This document shows positions 55,680 to 64,000 of a DNA stretch of 64,000 nucleotides, one piece after another (within the stretch, counting starts at the first letter, position 1; the number at the start of each line of letters is the position of its first letter). The translations under genes were made by a program, and so were the position numbers. The notes under the pieces were generated by a model that was given only the letters and a program-made list of their open reading frames with translations, had not been told where the DNA came from and searched no databases. Source of the DNA: JAWXUU01 sp044426045. GTDB lineage: Bacteria > Bacillota > Clostridia > Christensenellales > CAMQZB01. The stretch is taken from assembly GCA_044426045.1 (NCBI GenBank), contig JAWXUX010000010.1:22028-86027 (forward strand), read 5' to 3'.

Positions 55680-56774
55680 TTAAAAACCAAATGGATTTGC
55701 AAAATTTGATGAATGTGTGTATATGTCATATAAAACATATATTATATACAGAGCTACAGCCAATACATGTACAAAAAATTTAATCGCACCATCTTCCTCT
55801 TTTAAAATGACTTTAAGCATATTCCCCACACCAACACAATAAAAAACAGCAAAAAAGCTTCCCAATCTACCAAAAATATATGGCAATGCTACTAGTGCAA
55901 ACATTAATGTAAATGGTGAAATCATTGCAATATTAAAATATCTTGTATCAGATTCATCAAATGTTGTTACTAAGTTTTTCTTCCACAAAATTGATGCAAT
56001 AATTGGATAAAAACAAACTAAAAATCTCAAAATAGTTACGCTTTCTCCGGTAAATAAGCCCTCTCCGTAATCTGTCCCTAATATATCACTAATGCTTTGA
56101 ATTATTCCAGCAAACGAAGGTAGCACAGCCATTAACCCTGTGCATGCAACAAGATAAAATGCCATACCTTTATCCCACAGCTTTAATTTATAAACTAGGA
56201 ACAATGCCAAAAATATAAATGAATATGCATGAGTATATTGCGCAATGACAAAAATAATTACAGCTAATAACTTTTTCTTATTTTCATAACACATATATGC
56301 AATCATCAAAAATCCCGTTGCAGTTTGTTGCCTCATCCCCGCAAGCCCAAACAAATAACAAGTTGCCATAAATACAACCATTGATAAAAAGAAGGTTTTT
56401 GAATATCTATAAATGAATATTATTGCTGGAATGACAAAAATAGCCGCATTAACAGCAAAAAATACATTGTGCGAAAATCCCAATGTATTCATACAATACA
56501 TTGCAATCATAAACAACGCTTCACTGCCAATAGAAAAATCATTGGTCACTGAATATAAATTATTCATACTATAATACCACGATATATATGTAGTAGTGTC
56601 ATTATAACCGTTTCTGCAGGCTGAAAACATTATTAAAATAATGCAAATAATAAACAGCAAAAACTTAATAAGTCCATCAGATAGCCTTATACTTACAGTA
56701 TCTCTACTATTTTTTTGATTATCAACTATATATGCTATAAATAATATTGCGATTACCAAATATAAATATGTCAT
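55680..56774 (-). CDS. wzy: EpsG-family polysaccharide polymerase (Wzy)
   Basis: 364 aa with about ten membrane segments and EpsG-family cues: FSACRNGYNDTTTYISWYYS, GSEALFMIAMYCMNTLGFSH and the short GLAGMRQQTATGFLMIAYMC loop. A Wzy normally needs a Wzx flippase, but none is present in locus II; only the Wzm/Wzt exporter is. Confidence 0.83.
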   Translation of the reverse strand: MTYLYLVIAILFIAYIVDNQKNSRDTVSIRLSDGLIKFLLFIICIILIMFSACRNGYNDTTTYISWYYSMNNLYSVTNDFSIGSEALFMIAMYCMNTLGFSHNVFFAVNAAIFVIPAIIFIYRYSKTFFLSMVVFMATCYLFGLAGMRQQTATGFLMIAYMCYENKKKLLAVIIFVIAQYTHAYSFIFLALFLVYKLKLWDKGMAFYLVACTGLMAVLPSFAGIIQSISDILGTDYGEGLFTGESVTILRFLVCFYPIIASILWKKNLVTTFDESDTRYFNIAMISPFTLMFALVALPYIFGRLGSFFAVFYCVGVGNMLKVILKEEDGAIKFFVHVLAVALYIIYVLYDIYTHSSNFANPFGF

Positions 56775-56787
56775 AATAGTTTCCTTT

Positions 56788-57681
56788 TTATCGCTTCTTT
56801 ACTTTATTTTTTATCAAAATTACCAAGGCTAATCCAAGTGGATATAGAAAAATACATGCCACCTTATATTGACATTCCTTCAGTGGACTTTTTTTTGAAA
56901 GTATCCCTGATGCAATTAAGTGTATTATTGTTTTTGCTTTAAACTTTAATGATGATTTTTTATATGTTAAATATAATTTTCTTGTTTCCAAAAAGCTATT
57001 TGGACTATTATAATATTGCCACCACATATTTTGACTCATACCATCTACTTGATATTCAACAATACATAGCGGTTCATTCAATACCAAAAAATCATACTCT
57101 TTGCTTATTTGTAAGTGCATGTAATGTGGATTAAAATTTTTCTCACCAATGAATGTGGGCATTGGCGCTACGTTCTTATACAAATCAGTTCTTATAACTG
57201 GTTTTCTATCAGCTTGCTTTAACTTCAAATTACCTACTGTAAGATCAAATAAATTTATCGTATTTATTCCATTTATAGATCCACCTAAGATTTCACCACT
57301 TTCAAGAATGTCTAACCCTAATATTCCAGCAAATTCAGAAGTCCCATTTTTTTTCCATTTATCTTGTATTAATTCAACACAATTGTCCGTCAAATAGTCA
57401 TCAGAATCAATGCATATCGATAATTCAGTTTCTAAATGTTTGATCGCCTCGTTATACCCAGAATGTAAACCGCCATTCTCTTTGTACACGTATTTGATAG
57501 TAAATTCACTTTCATTTTGAATCCAATTATTAATTAAAGACTTAGTATCATCTGTAGATCCATCATCAATAACTAACCATTCAAAATTTTTTACCGTTTG
57601 TCTTTTTAAGCTTTCATAACATTTATGTAATAAATTTGAACGATTATATGTTGGTGTAAATATAGTTATTAATTTATTCAT
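56788..57681 (-). CDS. Family 2 glycosyltransferase
   Basis: 297 aa. LITIFTPTYNRSNLLHKCYE, WLVIDDGSTDDTKSLIN and LSICIDSDDYLTDNCVELIQ with the acidic metal site. The type resembles enzymes that add an early sugar in capsule loci. Upstream of it are the GT4 at 57717 and the fused initiating enzyme. Confidence 0.88.
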   Translation of the reverse strand: MNKLITIFTPTYNRSNLLHKCYESLKRQTVKNFEWLVIDDGSTDDTKSLINNWIQNESEFTIKYVYKENGGLHSGYNEAIKHLETELSICIDSDDYLTDNCVELIQDKWKKNGTSEFAGILGLDILESGEILGGSINGINTINLFDLTVGNLKLKQADRKPVIRTDLYKNVAPMPTFIGEKNFNPHYMHLQISKEYDFLVLNEPLCIVEYQVDGMSQNMWWQYYNSPNSFLETRKLYLTYKKSSLKFKAKTIIHLIASGILSKKSPLKECQYKVACIFLYPLGLALVILIKNKVKKR

Positions 57682-57716
57682 ATAATTTTACTCCATTATA
57701 AAATTTATATATCTTA

Positions 57717-58817
57717 TTATAGGTTGACTAAGCTGTTTAAATAAAACTTTTCCAATTCTGCTGAGGAGATTTTTATATCATACCCCGCCTTTGCAATTTT
57801 ATCGTTACATAGTTCACGTTCTTTTTTTGAATCAATAGACAACAAACATTCAGCCCATTCTTCAGCATTTTTATTTAAACTTACACGACATAAGTTTAAA
57901 ATATCAATTTCATCCGTAATAACGTCCGAAACAACGCATTGCAATCCAGTTGCTTGCGCTTCAACAAGTACAACAGGCAGACCTTCATAATGCGATGGAA
58001 ATAGAAATACATCCATTGCCTGCATGAGATTTGGTACATCGTCCCTAATTCCTGTAAAAATCACTTTTTCCAATATTCCTAATGATCGTGTTTTCTCTTC
58101 AATCATTGAACGCAGTTCACCATCTCCAACTAAAAGTAATACAGCATCATCTCTTTTCTTTTGTATTTCATAAAAAATATCAATTAAAAATTCATGATTC
58201 TTTTGATGGTTAAATCTTCCGACATGCCCAATAATAAATTTATGTTCTAATCCTAGCTCATTTCTATATTGAGATGCTATGTCACTATTATATTTATATT
58301 TATTGATCTCAATAGAATTGTTAATTACTTTAAAATCGTTATTTTTATATAACCATTGCCCAGCAAGAGTTCCACAAGCAAACTTATAATCTGCATATCT
58401 CTTTATTGGCAATCTATATATTGCTTTTATTATTGCACTTATTCCACTTCCGTCTGATGTATTATGAGAGTGTGCTATTGTTGTTAAACCATGCTTCTTA
58501 GCAATCTTAAGGTATATTGATGCTATACTGTACATATGTCCGTGAATTATTTTGTATTCATACTGCCTTTTAAAAAAATCATTCCACGCCTTTTTATAGC
58601 TAAAATGATTTTTTATAGTATATTTAGGAACATGATGAATTTTTCCACCTAAGCTATATATTTCTTCATCAAAATGGCATTTATCATCAGTATGCACAAC
58701 AAAATCAAACTGAACTTTTGATCTATCTATATTTCTATAGATGTTCATAATCATTGATTCTGCACCACCTCTATCCATTCGCCCGAAAACTTGCAATATT
58801 CTTATTGGTTTTTCCAT
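57717..58817 (-). CDS. Family 4 glycosyltransferase
   Basis: 366 aa from the second ATG (58817), which has AGAGG at 6 nt spacing. RILQVFGRMDRGGAESMIMN, IGHVGRFNHQKNHEFLIDIF and PSHYEGLPVVLVEAQATGLQ. It is a paralogue of the GT4 at 51530-52645. It is the third glycosyl-transfer step candidate after the fused enzyme. Confidence 0.86.
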   Translation of the reverse strand: MEKPIRILQVFGRMDRGGAESMIMNIYRNIDRSKVQFDFVVHTDDKCHFDEEIYSLGGKIHHVPKYTIKNHFSYKKAWNDFFKRQYEYKIIHGHMYSIASIYLKIAKKHGLTTIAHSHNTSDGSGISAIIKAIYRLPIKRYADYKFACGTLAGQWLYKNNDFKVINNSIEINKYKYNSDIASQYRNELGLEHKFIIGHVGRFNHQKNHEFLIDIFYEIQKKRDDAVLLLVGDGELRSMIEEKTRSLGILEKVIFTGIRDDVPNLMQAMDVFLFPSHYEGLPVVLVEAQATGLQCVVSDVITDEIDILNLCRVSLNKNAEEWAECLLSIDSKKERELCNDKIAKAGYDIKISSAELEKFYLNSLVNL

Positions 58818-58826
58818 CCGCATCCT

Positions 58827-60623
58827 CTAATTTAAAAATAACTCTTCTATTGTCTTTACAACTACTACTTTTTTATCAAAAGTTTTACTTATATGCTCAT
58901 GAGATTTTTTTCCCATTTCCAATTTTTCTACATAATCTAATTTAATGAATTTTTCAAGAACTTCTTGCAAACTTTCAACCAATTTTGGCTTACAGACATA
59001 TCCTGTTTCACCATTGATAATTGCTTCTTTGCAACCGAAGATATCGCTTGCGATAAGTGGTCTGCCCATTGCAGCACCCTCAAGCAAAGTATTGCTCATA
59101 CCTTCGTGATATGAAGGCAAAACTACGCAATGCGACTTTTCTACAAAAGGTTTAGTGTCATTTTGAAATCCGTAATAGTTTATTAATTTCAAATCAACTA
59201 ATTTATCAACTTTTTCTTTATAGTTATCTTCAAATCCGCCAATGAAGTCAAATTCGATGTTTTGATATAATTTTTTTAAATTTTCTACAGCCGAGAAAAG
59301 CTCCTCTATCCCCTTTTCTTTCATCATTCTTCCAACAAATAAAAATCTTATTGGTTGATCTTCACTTGGATATTCAAAAAATGGGTAGTCTTCAAGATTA
59401 ACACCCGCTCCTGGCATTACAACAGTTTTTTCTTCTTTAACAATTCCAAGATCAACAAAGACACTCTTGTTACCTTGATTCTCAAAAAAGGCTTTTTCTA
59501 TTTTGTTTGTGCCAAGCTTATAAAGTAATGTTCCAATCTTTTTCTTTATACCACCATTTTGGAACATTGAACCAAGTCCAGTAACAAAAATATAACAATG
59601 TGTTTTAAGTCTTTTGCTTGCGTATGCGCCATATATATTACATTTTATTGTAAAGGTTAAAACCATATCAGGATTAACATCATGTATAATTTTTTTATAC
59701 GCTTTTATAAGTTTAAAATCCTTGATTGGATTCATTCCACGTCGATCAAAAGCTAGATTCAATATCTTGCAACCAAAAGATTCAATATATTCTTTATCTG
59801 CAAGATTATTACAAGGCATAACCACAGTTATATCAGTATTTCTTTGATATATTCCTTTTATTAAATCTTTTCTAAATATTCTTATTCCATCAGAACTATT
59901 TGCAAAAATTAAAATTCTCTTTTTTTCTACACTTCCACCACAAAATTCTTGCATTGTTGCGTTGTCTTCTTGTGATATTCCTTCTACTTTTACGAATGCT
60001 TTGAACACTGTTTGGAAGAGGATTTTTATATCTCCGAAGAATGTGTATGTATTGACGTATTTCACGTCATAAAAGAACTTTTGTTCCCATGATATTGCGT
60101 TTCTGCCGTTTACTTGCGCTAGGCCTGAAAGCCCTGGACGCACGTTGTGGCGTTGTTTTTGCTCTTCATTGTATCGCTCTAGGTATTGAACCAAAAGCGG
60201 TCTTGGGCCTATTATTGACATGTGTCCTAGCAATATATTAATTGCTTCTGGCAATTCGTCTAGGCTTGTCTTTCTTAAAATTTTGCCGTATGTTGTGAGT
60301 CTTATTTCATCTGGCAAAAGTTCGCCGTTTTCGTCTTTTTTGTTTGTCATTGAACGAAATTTAATAAGCTTGAATATTTTCTCGTTCTTTCCTGGTCTAG
60401 CTTGCGTATAGAATGGATTGCCACCCATTTTGATTGCTCCGAGTATTATTAAAAGCAGGAACAATGGTGAAAACACAATAAGTGCTAGCAAGCTACACAC
60501 TATGTCGTAGAATCTTTTAAAAAATTGGCGGTAAAACACTGCTGATAAAAGTAGCATCACTAATATGAACGCCACTGCCAAACACACTATTCCCCACCAA
60601 GTTGACATTAACATTTCAAACAT
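58827..60623 (-). CDS. Fused PglC-like sugar transferase and PglA-like GT4
   Basis: 598 aa from ATG 60623. The N-terminal part (about residues 1-230) is a WcaJ/PglC-type initiating transferase: a membrane segment, ARPGKNEKIFKLIKFRSMTN and SIIGPRPLLVQYLERY, then RPGLSGLAQVNGRN. From about residue 236 a complete GT4 starts (KKRILIFANSSDGIRIFRKD) and ends with PSYHEGMSNTLLEGAAMGRP. The continuous frame makes this a genuine fusion of first and second steps. The GT4 half is the subfamily of the separate locus I enzyme at 26354. After the PglD- and PglE-like genes the substrate is probably UDP-diNAcBac or a relative. Confidence 0.88.
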   Translation of the reverse strand: MFEMLMSTWWGIVCLAVAFILVMLLLSAVFYRQFFKRFYDIVCSLLALIVFSPLFLLLIILGAIKMGGNPFYTQARPGKNEKIFKLIKFRSMTNKKDENGELLPDEIRLTTYGKILRKTSLDELPEAINILLGHMSIIGPRPLLVQYLERYNEEQKQRHNVRPGLSGLAQVNGRNAISWEQKFFYDVKYVNTYTFFGDIKILFQTVFKAFVKVEGISQEDNATMQEFCGGSVEKKRILIFANSSDGIRIFRKDLIKGIYQRNTDITVVMPCNNLADKEYIESFGCKILNLAFDRRGMNPIKDFKLIKAYKKIIHDVNPDMVLTFTIKCNIYGAYASKRLKTHCYIFVTGLGSMFQNGGIKKKIGTLLYKLGTNKIEKAFFENQGNKSVFVDLGIVKEEKTVVMPGAGVNLEDYPFFEYPSEDQPIRFLFVGRMMKEKGIEELFSAVENLKKLYQNIEFDFIGGFEDNYKEKVDKLVDLKLINYYGFQNDTKPFVEKSHCVVLPSYHEGMSNTLLEGAAMGRPLIASDIFGCKEAIINGETGYVCKPKLVESLQEVLEKFIKLDYVEKLEMGKKSHEHISKTFDKKVVVVKTIEELFLN

Positions 60624-60624
60624 T

Positions 60625-61239
60625 TTACACCATCTTTTTTGCAGGAGTACCAATATATGTTCCTGCATCGCATAAATCATTAACAACCGTTGCACCTGCT
60701 CCGATTGTTATTTTATCGCTAATATTAATATTATTTTTTATCGTTGCACCTGCGCCAACAAAAACTTCGTTACCAATCTTACAGCCGCCCGCTATTGCTG
60801 AATTAACAGAAATATGTGCACATTTACCAATTTTACAATCATGATCTATACTTGCGTTTGTGTTGATAATTACACCATCTGCAATTTTTGCATCAGGATT
60901 AACAACCGCATTTGCCATCAGAACTATTCCGTTGCCGAGTTCCACACCATAACCTATATTTGCTGATGGATGAATTGCGTTATACAATCTGCATTGCACA
61001 GTTATCAACATATCCATAACTTGCAACCTTGTTGAATTGTTACCAATCGCAACAATAAACTCATAATCAGCAGCAAATTTCACATAATCAGATACGACAC
61101 CTAAATTAGGATAAGTCCATACCTTTGCAGTTTTATTATCATCGAGAAAACCGACAAGTATATCCCCGCTTTTTATAATGATATCAGCAATAACTTTACC
61201 GTGTCCACTTGCACCGATTATAATGACATTTTTATTCAT
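60625..61239 (-). CDS. PglD-like sugar O/N-acyltransferase
   Basis: 204 aa from ATG 61239 (ATGA overlap with the aminotransferase stop). The N-terminus NVIIIGASGHGKVIADIIIK is the PglD nucleotide-sugar-binding domain. It is followed by a left-handed beta-helix of hexapeptide repeats (VELGNGIVLMANAVVNPDAK, HDCKIGKCAHISVNSAIAGG). It should acetylate the 4-amino group made by the neighbouring aminotransferase, giving a UDP-diacetamido-trideoxyhexose. Confidence 0.88.
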   Translation of the reverse strand: MNKNVIIIGASGHGKVIADIIIKSGDILVGFLDDNKTAKVWTYPNLGVVSDYVKFAADYEFIVAIGNNSTRLQVMDMLITVQCRLYNAIHPSANIGYGVELGNGIVLMANAVVNPDAKIADGVIINTNASIDHDCKIGKCAHISVNSAIAGGCKIGNEVFVGAGATIKNNINISDKITIGAGATVVNDLCDAGTYIGTPAKKMV

Positions 61240-62396
61240 CTGACACACTCCAAAACAATTTCAACCACTGCTTTCACTTCTTCGTCTGTCATTTTGCTGT
61301 CACTAGGAAGGCAAAGTGAGCGGGCGAATAGGGTTTCTGATATGCTCATTGGTTTTTCTGGGTTGATTTGGCTTGTACCTTCGTCTATTGATGAGAAGAA
61401 GTCGCAATCTGCGAATACTGGTTGCAAATGCATTGGTTTCCAGAGGGGTCTTGCTTCTATGTTATTTTCTGACAGTTTGTTTATTATTGTCATGAAGTCG
61501 GTTTTGCAAGTTTCGCTGAGCGTTATCACTGTAAGCCATCTGTTTGATAATGAATCGACCGTTTCTGGCGACATTGTGATTTGGTCGCAGTTTGCAAATC
61601 CCTCTTTATATAGTTCAAAGATTTCTCTTTTTCTTGCTACTCTTTTATCCAAAACTTTCATTTGACCTCTGCCGATGCCCGCACAGATGTTTGAAAGCCT
61701 ATAATTATAACCCACTTCTTCGTGTTGGTACCAAGGGAAGTTTTCTCTTGATTGCGTTGCCCAGAAAGTGAGTTTTTGTTTAGTTTCTATGTTGTTGACG
61801 ATCGCCATGCCACCGCCACTTGTTGTTATGATTTTGTTGCCATTGAATGACAAAATCCCGATATCCCCGAACGTGCCACAATACGCGCCTTTATATGTAG
61901 CGCCGAGAGCTTCCGCCGCATCTTCCATGATTGGAGTGCCGTGCTGTTTGATAATAGGCAAAATCTCGTCGTAGTTTGCAGGATTGCCGTACAAATCAAC
62001 GATGATGATAGCTTTGGGGTTAGGATATTTTACATATGCTTTTTCTAGCGCCGATTTTGAGATATTATATGTTTCGTAATCGCAGTCGATAAAAACTGGC
62101 GTTGCGTTCAAATATTTGATCGCGTTACAGCTGCCCGAAAAAGTGAGAGACGAACAGAAAACCACGTCTCCATCGCCTACGCCAAGATATTTCAAGCCAA
62201 GGTGAATAGCTGAACTTCCGCTTGCCAGTGCAACCGCATGCTCTGCACCGAGATAACTCGCCATTTCTTCCTCGAATTTATTAACATTCTCGCCAAGTGG
62301 AGCAATCCAGTTAGTGTCGAACGCCTCTTTTATGTATGCCATTTCGTACCCTTCGTCGCTCATGTGAGGCGACGAAAGAAAAATTCTCTTTTCCAT
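61236..62396 (-). CDS. DegT/DnrJ-family aminotransferase, PglE-like
   Basis: 386 aa from ATG 62396 (MEKRIFLSSPHMSDEGYEMA). A PLP-dependent sugar aminotransferase: ALASGSSAIHLGLKYL, MEDAAEALGA, and the PLP Lys in SFNGNKIITTSGGG (about residue 182). It converts a UDP-4-keto-6-deoxy sugar to the 4-amino sugar in the diNAcBac pathway. It heads locus II. The 4,6-dehydratase needed to make its substrate (PglF) is not in locus II. Confidence 0.88.
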   Translation of the reverse strand: MEKRIFLSSPHMSDEGYEMAYIKEAFDTNWIAPLGENVNKFEEEMASYLGAEHAVALASGSSAIHLGLKYLGVGDGDVVFCSSLTFSGSCNAIKYLNATPVFIDCDYETYNISKSALEKAYVKYPNPKAIIIVDLYGNPANYDEILPIIKQHGTPIMEDAAEALGATYKGAYCGTFGDIGILSFNGNKIITTSGGGMAIVNNIETKQKLTFWATQSRENFPWYQHEEVGYNYRLSNICAGIGRGQMKVLDKRVARKREIFELYKEGFANCDQITMSPETVDSLSNRWLTVITLSETCKTDFMTIINKLSENNIEARPLWKPMHLQPVFADCDFFSSIDEGTSQINPEKPMSISETLFARSLCLPSDSKMTDEEVKAVVEIVLECVR

Positions 62397-62521
62397 ATTT
62401 GTCTTCTTTTTTTTGTCATTAATTATTTGCAATGGCAATCAGCACCACGTCATTTTATCTGAATTAATTCTCATCATTCTGCAATCATTAATTTATAGAA
62501 TATTTTGAATTTAAAAGCTAG

Positions 62522-62622
62522 AAAAAGCGCGTGCTTCGCCATTTCCTATTTCTAGGAATAATTTCAGAATATCTTCTTTTAAATTTTTTAACGTGACCTG
62601 CCAACGATTAAAAAATCTAAAA
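62522..62622 (-). ncRNA. Structured leader motif of locus II
   Basis: On the minus strand P1 (62622-62577) pairs TTTTAGATTTTTTAA with TTAAAAAATTTAAAA around the invariant apex TCGTTGGCAGGTCACG (62607-62592). P2 is TTCCTA-GAAA-TAGGAA (62558-62543), followed by GGCGAAGCACGCGC and five T (62540-62522). The stems share almost no sequence with those of the locus I leader, while apex, GAAA loop and the last block are kept. It is about 125 nt upstream of the first locus II gene. Confidence 0.65.
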
Positions 62623-62675
62623 TGCTTTGGATTGCACAGCTTATGTTATGCTTTAATTTACTTGTCGGACTTATT

Positions 62676-64000
62676 TCAGTTTGTCAAGCCCAACTCATTT
62701 AACTGATTTATTCTGTCTTCCGACAATTTGCCTGTTCTCAACTTAGTTTTTTGATTTGCTAGCCAACTTTTGAGTTTTAGTCCATCTTTAGTTAAGTAGG
62801 TTGCTGGAATTTTCAAATCACCCTTTTCTGCTAAAAACTGCTTAGCTTCCTCAAATGTGGATTGCCACACCATTTCTGTTGGCAACCAAATAATATCGAG
62901 GTCTTCCAGTTTTGATATCTCTATTTTTTTAAGTTTATTTGCTTTGTATTTGTTACGTTGACTCAAAATCCACACGCCGAGTTTATAGCCGTCATCCGAT
63001 ATATAATCCAGGGGAACATTTATGTTATCGTTTTCTGCATAGTACGCTTTTGCGTATTCATAGCCTGTGTTCCATTTGTTTTGGAATTGGTGCCAACTCA
63101 TGCCAATTTGATTCAGCTGAGCGATTTGATTTTTTGACAGCGTGTTTTTCTTATAGTTCATTCTTTGGGTTTGCACCCAAACACCAAGCTTGATTCCATG
63201 TTCATTTACATATCTTAAGTGAACTATCAAATTGCCGTTTTCTGCAAAATACTTTTCTGCTTCAGCATAGAAACTTTGCCACGCTCGCTCATTCACAGAA
63301 GTCCATTGCATGCCGATTTGTTCTAGTACGGCGATTCTTTCTTTTGAAAGACTGCTTTGCTGATATGCGGATTTTACTCCTCTGTACCAGTTGCCTAGTT
63401 GTGTGCCGTTTTTTGTCACAAAAGTTGCGGGAATGTCTAGGTTGTTGTGGGTTTTGAAGTATTGTTTGGCTTCTTCGTAGGATTGTTGCCATGTGTCTGT
63501 TTGTTCCCACACCATGCCTATTGCTGAGAGTTTTTTCACGTCTTCCGCTTCTAGTCGGTGGTTTTTATATTTTAATCTTTGGCGGTTTAGCCAGATGTTG
63601 AGATTGCTAAGTTGTTTATCGGCTTCCGCCTCAGCATTGGAAATTGCAAGGTTGCCGTACTTTTCAAAATACGCTTTCGCCATTTCAAATTTCACTGCCC
63701 ACAATCGTTTGCTGCGTTTGTCCCACCTCATGCCGATGTTTTCTAGCGACGTTATTTGTTCTGCCGTCAACACGCCTTGCGCAGTGCCGTTTTTTATGCC
63801 ACGTTGTGTGACAATCCACTGTCCCAAGGGATACCCCTCTTTTGTGAAATAGCTTTGCTCTGGCAAAAGATGCCCGTTTGCTTTGAAAAACTCTTCCGCC
63901 TCGCCAAGCATAAAATTCCAGCTTGCGTAAAGCGTGCCTTCAAGCCTATCGAAAATCTCACGGCAATCTTTTACTTCGTCGATGATTTCAAAACTTTCGT
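62676..64000 (-). CDS. Helicase-associated-repeat protein, C-terminal part
   Basis: Partial gene; the frame stays open to the right edge. From about 63911 leftward it contains six tandem helicase-associated (HA) repeats of 65-70 aa. Each follows the pattern W, then AK-YF, GNL-IP, G-LG-W, and ends L--IGM-W; for example LNQIGMSWHQFQNKWNTGYE. Upstream residues (SFEIIDEVKDCREIF) look like the linker that joins such repeats to a DEAD/DEAH helicase core. The repeats probably bind DNA, and the core would lie beyond the window. It is upstream of and co-directional with locus II, separated by the leader region. Confidence 0.8.
   Translation of the reverse strand, partial: ESFEIIDEVKDCREIFDRLEGTLYASWNFMLGEAEEFFKANGHLLPEQSYFTKEGYPLGQWIVTQRGIKNGTAQGVLTAEQITSLENIGMRWDKRSKRLWAVKFEMAKAYFEKYGNLAISNAEAEADKQLSNLNIWLNRQRLKYKNHRLEAEDVKKLSAIGMVWEQTDTWQQSYEEAKQYFKTHNNLDIPATFVTKNGTQLGNWYRGVKSAYQQSSLSKERIAVLEQIGMQWTSVNERAWQSFYAEAEKYFAENGNLIVHLRYVNEHGIKLGVWVQTQRMNYKKNTLSKNQIAQLNQIGMSWHQFQNKWNTGYEYAKAYYAENDNINVPLDYISDDGYKLGVWILSQRNKYKANKLKKIEISKLEDLDIIWLPTEMVWQSTFEEAKQFLAEKGDLKIPATYLTKDGLKLKSWLANQKTKLRTGKLSEDRINQLNELGLTN

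Noticed and set aside
1..64000. CRISPR arrays, tRNA/rRNA genes and insertion sequences
   Set aside because: I looked for regular spaced repeats, tRNA T-loops and transposase motifs and found none that hold up.

Overview
The window looks like chromosome from a low-GC Bacillota (Clostridia-like) bacterium. The genes are AT-rich, start sites often follow AGGAGG-type ribosome binding sites, TAA/TAG/TGA all act as stops, and the sugar-polymer genes (EpsG-type Wzy, WcaJ/PglC-type sugar transferases, TupA-like ATP-grasp) are of Gram-positive type. I saw no rRNA, tRNA, insertion sequence or CRISPR array. The species cannot be named from the sequence.

Layout. (1) 1-3.9 kb is a small defence island: a DUF262 protein running off the left edge, an EcoRI-type adenine methyltransferase, a divergent XRE controller with repeated operator-like sites, and an OLD-family ATPase/Toprim nuclease. 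(2) 4.3-31.2 kb is surface-polysaccharide locus I, read leftward. It has an initiating sugar transferase, an aldo-keto reductase and split transketolase, a UDP-HexNAc dehydrogenase/4-epimerase pair, many glycosyltransferases, Wzy, Wzx, a pyruvyltransferase-FrhB fusion, and CapE-CapF-CapG for UDP-L-FucNAc. Several of its genes are broken, and its distal end holds remnants of older wzx, wzy and ugd genes. (3) 31.5-38.1 kb is a spacer of accessory and housekeeping genes: a DNA-deoxyinosine glycosylase, a small Asn-rich protein, Fic, a YgjP-type metallopeptidase, YbjQ, a MerR regulator with two small membrane proteins that share its C-terminal tail, a DinJ/YafQ toxin-antitoxin pair, a PD-(D/E)XK-like protein and an XRE regulator. 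(4) 38.2-62.6 kb is polysaccharide locus II, also read leftward. It has PglE- and PglD-like enzymes and a PglC-PglA fusion, glycosyltransferases, Wzy, Wzm/Wzt, a TupA-like protein, RmlA-RmlC-SDR-RmlB and Ugd. (5) 62.7-64 kb is the C-terminal part of a helicase-associated-repeat protein running off the right edge.

The two polysaccharide loci share one architecture. Each begins behind the same structured leader motif: a long hairpin whose stem differs between copies but whose 16-nt apex is invariant, then a GAAA-capped hairpin, then a GCGAAGCACGC block and a U-run. Each ends with ugd, a terminator, a multi-spanning membrane protein of unknown function, and a roughly 220-nt structured RNA with a near-perfect sigma-70 promoter and its own terminator. 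In locus I the ugd and membrane-protein copies are dead but the RNA and its promoter are intact. In locus II all three look functional. The RNA/membrane-protein cassette and the shared leader are the best candidates for undescribed biology here. Also notable are the MerR/small-membrane-protein family, two enzyme fusions, an ABC exporter beside a Wzy polymerase with no Wzx, and probable frameshift switching of glycosyltransferases.
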